Shown here piece by piece: positions 13,378-18,910 of a DNA stretch of 18,910 nucleotides. The notes under the pieces were generated by a model. That model saw nothing but the letters and a program-made list of their open reading frames with translations. It did no database searches and was not told the DNA's origin. The stretch covers positions 1 through 18,910 of the forward strand of contig JAICYG010000039.1 in assembly GCA_025934335.1 (NCBI GenBank). The letters are read 5' to 3'. Every line of letters begins with the position of its first letter. The stretch's first letter is position 1. Source of the stretch: Thermoleophilia bacterium. GTDB taxonomy: Bacteria; Actinomycetota; Thermoleophilia; Gaiellales; Gaiellaceae. The translations under genes and the position numbers were made by a program.

Positions 13378-13811
13378 GCCTTCGTCTTCTCGACGAGCTC
13401 GACCTCGAACGACATCGCCTTGTCGATCGCCTTCGCCATGTCGTAGACCGTCAGCGCAGCCACCGACGCCGCCGTCAAGGCCTCCATCTCGACGCCCGTC
13501 TGGGCGGTCGTCTCGGCGGACGCGGTGATCTCGACGCCCTGCCCGACGACCCGCAGCTCGACCGCGGCGTGCGAGAGCGGTAATGGATGGCAGAGCGGGA
13601 TCAGCTCGGACGTTCGCTTCGCCGCCATGATCCCGGCGAGCTGCGCCGTCGTCAGCGCGTCGCCCTTCGGCAGGTCGCCGAGGCGCGCGACCGTCTCCGG
13701 CGCCATGCGCACGAGCGCACGCGCGACCGCCCGCCGTCGCTGCGGCGGCTTGGCCCCCACGTCCACCATGCGCACCGCGCCCGACGCGTCGACGTGCGAG
13801 AGCTCGCTCAC
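13374..13811 (-). CDS. moaC: Cyclic pyranopterin monophosphate synthase accessory protein MoaC
   Basis: A 145-residue enzyme of the first stage of molybdenum cofactor synthesis, acting with MoaA to form cyclic pyranopterin monophosphate. Visible motifs: MVDVGAKPPQRRRAVARA, GDALTTAQLAGIMAAKRTSELIPLCHPLPL, and the active-site helix VYDMAKAIDKAM. Length is slightly below the usual about 160. The GTG at 13811 has a -10-like TACGCT seven bases upstream and no Shine-Dalgarno sequence. moaC thus appears to head the supercluster, although only 18 bp separate it from the GT20 gene, so read-through is possible. moaA is not in the window. Confidence 0.95.
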   Translation of the reverse strand: MSELSHVDASGAVRMVDVGAKPPQRRRAVARALVRMAPETVARLGDLPKGDALTTAQLAGIMAAKRTSELIPLCHPLPLSHAAVELRVVGQGVEITASAETTAQTGVEMEALTAASVAALTVYDMAKAIDKAMSFEVELVEKTKA

Positions 13812-13824
13812 GCCGGGAAGCGTA
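13812..13824 (-). promoter_or_regulatory. Putative leaderless promoter of moaC and the cofactor supercluster
   Basis: TACGCT (13824-13819) lies exactly seven bases before the moaC GTG in an 18-bp gap, with no Shine-Dalgarno sequence. Confidence 0.4.
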
Positions 13825-13829
13825 GAGGC

Positions 13830-15179
13830 TCAGAGATCGGCGAGCAGCGCGTCGCTCCAGGCGAGCACGTCGTGCTCGCGCACGTGGCCGCGAATCGCCT
13901 CGAGCCGGCGGCGGCGCTCCGGCCCGTCCAGCGTCAGCGCCTCGTGCAGCGCCTCGGCCTGCCCCCACACGTCGAACGGGTTGACGGTGACGGCCCACCG
14001 GCCGAGCTCCTCATGCGCGCCCGCGTTCTCCGAGAGCACGAGCACGCCGTCGCGGGTATTGACGAGCGGCGCCTCCTTCGCGACGAGGTTCATGCCGTCG
14101 TAGACCGCGTTCACGAGCAGGACGTCGTACTGCTTGTAGGCGGCGATCGACCGGGGGAAGTTGTCGGCGACGCGCAGCTCGATCGCGCCGGTGTGACGCC
14201 CATTCACGCGCTCCACCGCCCGCTCGACTGCCGCGAGGTACTCGACGTACTCCGGGATCGCCTGCCGCGACGGGTCGAGAAGCGCGAGCATCCGCACGCG
14301 GCCGCGCCACTCCGCATGCGTGTCGAGCAGGAGGCCGAACGCGTCGAACCCGCGCACGATGTTCTTCGAGGGGTCGGTGCGGTCGACGCGCAGGACGAGC
14401 TTCTCGGGCCGCCGCTCGACGAGCTTCTCCTCCTCCGCACGCACCGCCTCCGAGACGGCGAGCTCGTCGAACTCGGCCGGGTCGATCGAGATGGCGTGGT
14501 GCGTGACGAGCGTGTCGCCGCAGCCGCCCACGACCTCGGCGCAGCTCGCACGAAAGCTGCGCGCCCAGCGGTCGGTGTGGAACGCGACCACGTCGTTCGC
14601 GAGCAGCCCCTCGTGTACCGCGCGGCGCATCGGCTCCGGGAGCACCGTCCAGTCGTCCTGCCACGGGATGTGCACGAAGTGCGCGAGCCGTGCATCCGGC
14701 CGCGCCTGCCGGACGAAGCGCGGCGCGAGATAGAGGTGATAGTCGTGAAAGAAGACCGCCGCCTCTGGTCTGTTGTCCAGCTCGACAACGACGCGCTCGG
14801 CGAAGAGCCGGTTCACCTCCTCGTAGTCGCGCCAGGCGTCGTGGAAGGCACGGTCGAGGTCCGGCCGCAGCGCCCGGCCCCAGAGGCCGTGCTGGATGAA
14901 CCACAGCATCGGGTTCGCGACGACGTTGTAGTAGCCGTGGTACGCGCCGGCGTCGGGCGTCACGAACGCCACCTCGCTCGCGCCCTCGGCAGCCACGGCG
15001 CGATCCTCCTCCGTCGTCGCCGCGGCGACCCAGGTCACGTCATGGTGCGCGCGCAGCCCGCGCAACGCCGTCACGAGCCCGCCGCCGCCGCGACGCGCCT
15101 CACGCTTCCCGTCCGGGCCGCGGTCGAAGGTCACCGGCCCCCGGTTGGAGACGACGATCAGCGGCCGGCGGGCGGCCAA
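13830..15179 (-). CDS. GT20 glycosyltransferase, trehalose-6-phosphate-synthase-like
   Basis: A 449-residue retaining glycosyltransferase of family GT20. OtsA-type enzymes join a nucleotide sugar and glucose-6-phosphate to give trehalose-6-phosphate. Functional positions are retained: SNRGP near the N-terminus (R13), GGGL, DYHLYLAP (D146, H148), FVHIPW, RVDRTDPSK (R267, K272 for phosphate binding), DGMNLVAKE (D361, E369) and LVLSENAGA. The usual SNRLP and GFxN segments differ (SNRGP, GYYNVVANPMLW), so a related acceptor such as glycerol phosphate is possible. No phosphatase (otsB) is adjacent. No ATG or GTG fits. TTG 15179 starts one base after the HATPase stop, implying translational coupling. 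Confidence 0.88.
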   Translation of the reverse strand: MAARRPLIVVSNRGPVTFDRGPDGKREARRGGGGLVTALRGLRAHHDVTWVAAATTEEDRAVAAEGASEVAFVTPDAGAYHGYYNVVANPMLWFIQHGLWGRALRPDLDRAFHDAWRDYEEVNRLFAERVVVELDNRPEAAVFFHDYHLYLAPRFVRQARPDARLAHFVHIPWQDDWTVLPEPMRRAVHEGLLANDVVAFHTDRWARSFRASCAEVVGGCGDTLVTHHAISIDPAEFDELAVSEAVRAEEEKLVERRPEKLVLRVDRTDPSKNIVRGFDAFGLLLDTHAEWRGRVRMLALLDPSRQAIPEYVEYLAAVERAVERVNGRHTGAIELRVADNFPRSIAAYKQYDVLLVNAVYDGMNLVAKEAPLVNTRDGVLVLSENAGAHEELGRWAVTVNPFDVWGQAEALHEALTLDGPERRRRLEAIRGHVREHDVLAWSDALLADL

Positions 15180-15180
15180 C

Positions 15181-15645
15181 CTACGAGAGGCGCTTGACGA
15201 AGCGAAGCCGGGAACCGCCGCCCTCGCCGTCGCCGTCGCGGATCTCGAGCTCGTCGGCGAGCGCCTCGATGATCGCGATGCCGAGACCGCCCTCCGCGAG
15301 CTCGTCGGCGTCGAGCTGCCGCGGCGCCGGCGGCGGCGCGAATCCCTCGCCGCGATCGGAGACCTCGACGACGAGCCTGTCCGCGTGCAACTCGTAGACG
15401 ATCTCGACCACACCCTCGGCCTCGCCGTAGGCATGCCGCACCGAGTTCGTGCACGCCTCGGTGAGCGCGAGCTTCAGGTCGCCGAGCACCTCCTGGGAGA
15501 GCGGCTCGCTGCGCAGGCGGGCGATCCCGGTCAGGGCAAGCCGGCCGAGCGTGATGTACTCGGGCTTTGCCGGGATGGTCAGGCGAATCGCCTGCGCGGG
15601 ACCACCGGCGGGCGGCACGGGGTCGATCGTCGGTTGGGTTCCCAT
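15181..15645 (-). CDS. RsbW-like anti-sigma factor / HATPase domain protein
   Basis: A 154-residue GHKL ATPase of the HATPase_c_2 group, which typically acts as a serine kinase binding a sigma factor or its anti-anti-sigma partner. The N box is LALTEACTNSVRHAYG, the G1 box VSDRGEGF, and the G2 box EGGLGIAIIEALADE. A proline-rich, disordered-looking tail of about 15 residues precedes the domain. No sigma factor or STAS-domain partner is adjacent. It is coupled to the GT20 gene (1-base gap), so it may gate that stress response. The ATG at 15645 has no clear Shine-Dalgarno sequence; an 89-bp region upstream holds a possible TTATGT -10 with a leader of roughly 50 nt. Confidence 0.88.
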   Translation of the reverse strand: MGTQPTIDPVPPAGGPAQAIRLTIPAKPEYITLGRLALTGIARLRSEPLSQEVLGDLKLALTEACTNSVRHAYGEAEGVVEIVYELHADRLVVEVSDRGEGFAPPPAPRQLDADELAEGGLGIAIIEALADELEIRDGDGEGGGSRLRFVKRLS

Positions 15646-15734
15646 GGGATTTCGAAAGAAGAGCCGGGAAGATTCTGCCGGATCCTGTCCGACAGCGTCT
15701 TCACATAACGCGCGTACCCTCCCGGCGAGGATTC

Positions 15735-16937
15735 CTAACCCGCCGGCGGCCGCTCGCCCAGGGTGACCGGGACGACCCGGCGCGCGCTGCCGCGCACCAC
15801 GGTGAACCTGACGCTCTGGCCCGGCACGAGACGGGTTGCAACAATCCGCACGACGTCCTCGGCACTCCGAACGGGTACGCCGCCGATCGCGACGATCGCG
15901 TCGCCGCCGACGCGGACGCCGAGCCCGCGGAACGACTCGAGGCGCCCGCCGGCGCGGAGACCGGCCGCGGCCGCCCCGGTGCCCGGGACGACCCGGACGA
16001 CGAGGGCCCCACGCGGCGCGGCGTAGCCGAAGCGGCGCGCGACCGCAGGGGTCAGGTCGTTTGTCTCGATCCCGAGGTACGCGTAGCGGACGGCGCCGGT
16101 GCGCATGATCTCGTCGAGCGACCGGCGCGCCGAGTCGATCGGCACCGCGAAGCCGACCCCGTCGAACCCGGAACTGGAGCCGCCCGAGCGGATCTGCGCA
16201 TTGATCCCGATCACCCGTCCGCGCGCGTCGAAGAGCGGCCCGCCGGAATTCCCGTGATTGATCGGCGCGTCGGTCTGGATCGCGTCGACCAGGTCGTACC
16301 GCGTCGTCACCGACGGGATCGAGCGGCGCACGGCCGAGACGACGCCCACGGTCAGCGAGTCCGTGTTCCCGAAGGGGCTGCCGATCGCAGCGACCGGCTG
16401 CCCGACGACGACGCTCGCCGAGCGCCCGAGCGGGACGGGGCGGACGCCGTGCAGGTGCGGGTCGACCCGGATGACCGCGACGTCGTCGAACAGGTCGGTG
16501 CCGACGATCCGCGCCGGCACGCGGTCGCCGTCCGCGAACTGCACGTAGACGGTGCGCGCTCGCTCCGTCACACCCGCCTGGCCGGCGGTGGTGACGACGT
16601 GGGCGTTCGTGAGCACGAGGCCGTCCCGAGAGACGACGAAGCCGGAGCCCTGACCGCCCCTGCCTCCGGGCACGTTCGGCTGGTCGAAGTAGGAGACCAC
16701 CGTCACCACGCCGGCCGCGCGCCGGGCGAAGATCTGCGCCGGCTGGAAGCCGTTCCCGGCGAGCGGCTTCGCCACCACGACCGGAGGGCCCGCGTCGCCG
16801 AGCGGCGCCTGCTCGCGTACGACGACCGTGCGCGAGGCGTGCCCGAGATACCCGGCGCCGCGGGCCGCCACGAGTGCCGCACCGCCGCCGAGGAGCGCTG
16901 CGAGGAGTGCGACCGCGGCAGTCGGGCCGGCGCGCAT
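15735..16937 (-). CDS. Membrane-anchored HtrA/DegP-like serine protease with PDZ domain
   Basis: A 400-residue envelope quality-control protease. An N-terminal hydrophobic helix (about 6-25) anchors or exports it. The trypsin-like domain has H113 in LTNAHVV, D152 in DDVAVIRVD and S231 in NHGNSGGPL. One PDZ domain follows (about 285-395: YLGIETNDLTP, GALVVRVVPGTGAAAAGLRAG, GGDAIVAIGGVPVRSAEDVVRIV). It lies 43 bp behind a sensor kinase, matching the known pairing of two-component systems with HtrA genes such as mycobacterial mprAB-pepD. A near-consensus -10 box (TATAGT) eight bases before the ATG suggests separate leaderless transcription. Confidence 0.94.
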   Translation of the reverse strand: MRAGPTAAVALLAALLGGGAALVAARGAGYLGHASRTVVVREQAPLGDAGPPVVVAKPLAGNGFQPAQIFARRAAGVVTVVSYFDQPNVPGGRGGQGSGFVVSRDGLVLTNAHVVTTAGQAGVTERARTVYVQFADGDRVPARIVGTDLFDDVAVIRVDPHLHGVRPVPLGRSASVVVGQPVAAIGSPFGNTDSLTVGVVSAVRRSIPSVTTRYDLVDAIQTDAPINHGNSGGPLFDARGRVIGINAQIRSGGSSSGFDGVGFAVPIDSARRSLDEIMRTGAVRYAYLGIETNDLTPAVARRFGYAAPRGALVVRVVPGTGAAAAGLRAGGRLESFRGLGVRVGGDAIVAIGGVPVRSAEDVVRIVATRLVPGQSVRFTVVRGSARRVVPVTLGERPPAG

Positions 16938-16951
16938 CGTGCGGGACTATA
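16938..16951 (-). promoter_or_regulatory. Putative leaderless promoter of the HtrA protease
   Basis: TATAGT (16951-16946) differs from the -10 consensus at one base and lies eight bases before the ATG. It sits in the 43-bp gap after the sensor kinase stop. No clear -35 is seen at 17-18 bp. Confidence 0.55.
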
Positions 16952-16980
16952 CGCCGCCGGCCTCCGACCGGTTTTTGGCT

Positions 16981-18399
16981 CTAGGAGACGGTTTGCGCCG
17001 TTTTCACGTTTTTCGCGGGCGCGAGCTCGGCCGGAAGGGCGAGGGTGAACCAGGTCCAGCCGGCGCGCTCGTCCACCTCGATCCGGCCGTCCATCACCGC
17101 CGCGAGCTCCTGCGCGATCGCGAGCCCGAGCCCGCTCCCCGAGGCTCGTCCGCCGTCCAGGCGGAAGAAGCGCCCGAAGATGCGGTTCCGGGCCTCCGGC
17201 GGGATGCCGGGGCCGTCGTCGGCGACCGCGAGCGTCGCCCGGTGCCCGTCGGGGCTCGCCGCGACCCGGACGCGCGTCCCGGCCGGGGTGTGCACGAGCG
17301 CGTTCTCGACCAGCACCCTCCCGATCTGGAGGATCCGCTCGGCGTCGCCGAGGGCGTCGACCGCACCTGCGTACTCCGCATCGAGCAGGTGACCCGAGGC
17401 GGCCGCCCGCGGCGCGAACTCGCCGGCGAGCTCGGTCGCGAGGGCCGCGAGGTCGACGGTCTCCCGTGCCGTCTGCAGGCGGCCGGCGTCGAGTCGGGAG
17501 AGGTCGAGCAGGTCGGTTGCGAGCTTCGTCAGGCGGGCGACCTGCTCGCGCATCTGGCCGAGGAACTCCTCACGCGTCGCCGCATCGAGGCCCGGCTCCT
17601 CGAGCAGCTCGAGGAAGCCGCCGAGCGAGAAGAGCGGCGTCCGCAGCTCGTGCGAGGCGTTCGCGATGAACTCGCCGCGGGCCCGGTCGAGCGTCGCGAG
17701 GCGCAGGCGCATGCGCTCGAACGCGCGCGCGAGTTGCCCGACCTCGTCCTCGCGTGCGTCGACGACCGGCTCCTCGAAGTCGCCGGCCGCGATCCGCTCG
17801 GCCGCCGCCTCGAGCCGCCGCAGCCGCCGCGCGTGCAGGCTCGCCCCGACGTAGCCGACGAGGATCGCGAAGAGCGCCGACACGCCTGCGGCGACGAGCA
17901 GGCGGCGCCGGACGACCTCGACCGTCTGCAACTGGTCGTGCAGGGGCGCCGAGAGCAGGAGCACGGAGGCCTCGACGGGCGACGCGGCCTCCGCGAAGTG
18001 CTGCCCGTTCCGCTGGACGATGCCGCGCGTCAAACGGCCGCGGCGGTACGCGTCGCGCGCGACCGGATCCTGCTCGAGATCGGACGACGGCTGGTCGAGA
18101 CTCGAGTCGGCGTTCGGCTCGAGCAGCGGGCCCTGGTCGGAGAGCACGTCGAGGATGACCACGCGCGCGTCCACCTGCGACGCCATCGAGCTCACGTACA
18201 GGGTGCGGCGCGGGTACTCGGCGGGGAACTTCGGCAACACCACGTTCTCGAGCGCCCGCGAGAGGCTGCGCAGCTCCTGGTTCTCGAGCGAGCGGCGGTA
18301 CGACGGGACGACGATCAGGTAGACGATCGTGAGCACGCCCGCGACGACGAGGAGCAACGCGAGCGCGAGCCTGCCGCCGACGCCCGAGAGCGGCGTCAT
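16981..18399 (-). CDS. Sensor histidine kinase (HAMP-HisKA-HATPase)
   Basis: A 472-residue transmembrane kinase. TM1 is about residues 10-32, an extracytoplasmic sensor region spans about 33-165, and TM2 is about 166-187. A HAMP linker follows (about 188-240, RRLRRLEAAAERIAAGDF). The dimerisation domain has phosphoacceptor H250 in ASHELRTPL. ATPase boxes are N366 (VENALVHTP), D395 in DDGPGIP, and GSGLGLAIAQ (421-430). The signal is unknown; the loop shows no recognisable motif. ATG 18399 overlaps the response-regulator stop (ATGA), so the two form a cognate pair. The htrA-like gene downstream suggests envelope stress as the trigger. Confidence 0.95.
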   Translation of the reverse strand: MTPLSGVGGRLALALLLVVAGVLTIVYLIVVPSYRRSLENQELRSLSRALENVVLPKFPAEYPRRTLYVSSMASQVDARVVILDVLSDQGPLLEPNADSSLDQPSSDLEQDPVARDAYRRGRLTRGIVQRNGQHFAEAASPVEASVLLLSAPLHDQLQTVEVVRRRLLVAAGVSALFAILVGYVGASLHARRLRRLEAAAERIAAGDFEEPVVDAREDEVGQLARAFERMRLRLATLDRARGEFIANASHELRTPLFSLGGFLELLEEPGLDAATREEFLGQMREQVARLTKLATDLLDLSRLDAGRLQTARETVDLAALATELAGEFAPRAAASGHLLDAEYAGAVDALGDAERILQIGRVLVENALVHTPAGTRVRVAASPDGHRATLAVADDGPGIPPEARNRIFGRFFRLDGGRASGSGLGLAIAQELAAVMDGRIEVDERAGWTWFTLALPAELAPAKNVKTAQTVS

Positions 18400-18910
18400 C
18401 GATCCTTGAACCGGTAGCCGACGCCGCGAACGGTGAGGATGAACTCCGGCGTCCGCGGCTCCAGCTCGAGCTTCTCGCGCAGGTGCCGGACGTGCACGTC
18501 GATCGTGCGCGGGTCGCGGTAGTCGGCGCTCTTCCAGAGCGCCTCGAGCAGCATGCGGCGGCTGAACACCCGTCCCGGCGACGCGGCCAGGGCGCGCAGC
18601 AGCTCGAACTCGACGTAGGTGAGCTGCACCGGCTCGCCGCGCACCTCGACCGTGCGCCGGGGCACGTCGAGGACGAGCCCGTCGGCCTCGATCCGCTCGT
18701 CTCCCTCACCGGGGGGCACGTGCGGCTGCCGCGCCCGACGGAGCAGCGCCCGGACGCGCGAGCGAAACTCGCGGATCGAGAACGGCTTCGTGATGTAGTC
18801 GTCGGCTCCGAGCTCCAGGCCGAGGACCTTGTCGAGCTCGTCGTCGCGTGCGGTCAGCATGATGATCGGCACCGTGCTCGTCGCCCGCAGCCGCTTGCAC
18901 ACCTCGAGCC
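18396..18910 (-). CDS. OmpR/PhoB-family response regulator, N-terminus beyond the window
   Basis: The last about 171 residues of a DNA-binding response regulator. The window edge cuts inside the receiver domain, shortly after the expected phosphoacceptor loop (the sequence begins at GLEVCKRLRA). Present are the switch residues in PIIMLTARDD, the conserved lysine in YITKPFSIREF, and a complete winged-helix domain (QLTYVEFELLRALAASPGRVFSRRMLLEALW, RTIDVHVRHLREKLE, ILTVRGVGYRFK). It is co-translated with the histidine kinase through an ATGA overlap. Likely targets include its own operon and the protease gene, but no repeat operator is evident. Confidence 0.95.
   Translation of the reverse strand, partial: LEVCKRLRATSTVPIIMLTARDDELDKVLGLELGADDYITKPFSIREFRSRVRALLRRARQPHVPPGEGDERIEADGLVLDVPRRTVEVRGEPVQLTYVEFELLRALAASPGRVFSRRMLLEALWKSADYRDPRTIDVHVRHLREKLELEPRTPEFILTVRGVGYRFKDR

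Noticed and set aside
16959..16980. CCGG...CCGG followed by TTTTT on the plus strand, resembling a terminator
   Set aside because: The stem is only 4 bp and no plus-strand gene ends there; it lies in the gap upstream of the protease gene.
16985..17013. ACGG...CCGT plus T-rich stretch on the plus strand
   Set aside because: It is within the coding sequence of the histidine kinase C-terminus and points against the gene direction.
13587..17048. Long plus-strand open frames opposite moaC, the GT20 gene, the HATPase and the protease
   Set aside because: They show low-complexity basic and acidic translations without domains, while the minus strand carries clear family motifs throughout.

Overview
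The window is a gene-dense, very GC-rich stretch from an actinobacterium-like chromosome. The class Thermoleophilia (Gaiella/Solirubrobacter relatives) is my best guess. It rests on the base composition, many GTG starts, apparent leaderless promoters, a futalosine-type UbiA prenyltransferase and the Ccm/Hem gene order; no marker gene proves it. I see no mobile element, CRISPR array or phage gene. Every gap between genes is short, the longest about 107 bp.

Left end (1-4.9 kb): two paralogous SAM-dependent methyltransferases and an M20 metallopeptidase (cut by the window edge) form a tightly coupled minus-strand operon. rarA, a replication-fork AAA+ ATPase, is divergent from them; the two start codons are only 21 bp apart. 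rarA meets arginase (rocF) tail to tail with overlapping stop codons. A stand-alone receiver-domain protein is divergent from rocF, followed 2 bp later by a convergent tRNA-Phe(GAA).

Centre (4.9-13.8 kb): thirteen minus-strand genes form one apparent respiratory-cofactor supercluster that ends at an intrinsic terminator (4917-4960). In transcription order they are moaC and mog (molybdenum cofactor), a UbiA/MqnP-like prenyltransferase (menaquinone), ccmA-ccmB-ccmC-ccmD (heme export and cytochrome c maturation), a CcsA/HemX-like membrane protein, hemA-hemC-hemD (tetrapyrrole synthesis), a SAM hydrolase (DUF62) and a methyltransferase. Most neighbours overlap by 4-8 bases. Internal leaderless-type promoters are visible at moaC and ccmC.

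Right end (13.8-18.9 kb), also minus strand: an OmpR-type response regulator (cut by the edge) and a sensor histidine kinase are followed by a membrane-anchored HtrA-type serine protease with its own strong -10 box. Next come an RsbW-like HATPase and a GT20 (trehalose-6-phosphate-synthase-like) glycosyltransferase. This looks like an envelope and general stress module.

The most unusual signal is a 62-bp element present twice, filling the gaps hemD-side SAM hydrolase/methyltransferase (5581-5642) and ccmA/ccmB (11417-11478). The copies match at 49 of 62 positions without gaps. The differences preserve base pairing in two predicted hairpins, and only on the sense strand of the operon. This suggests a repeated structured RNA or intergenic element inside the cytochrome/heme operon.
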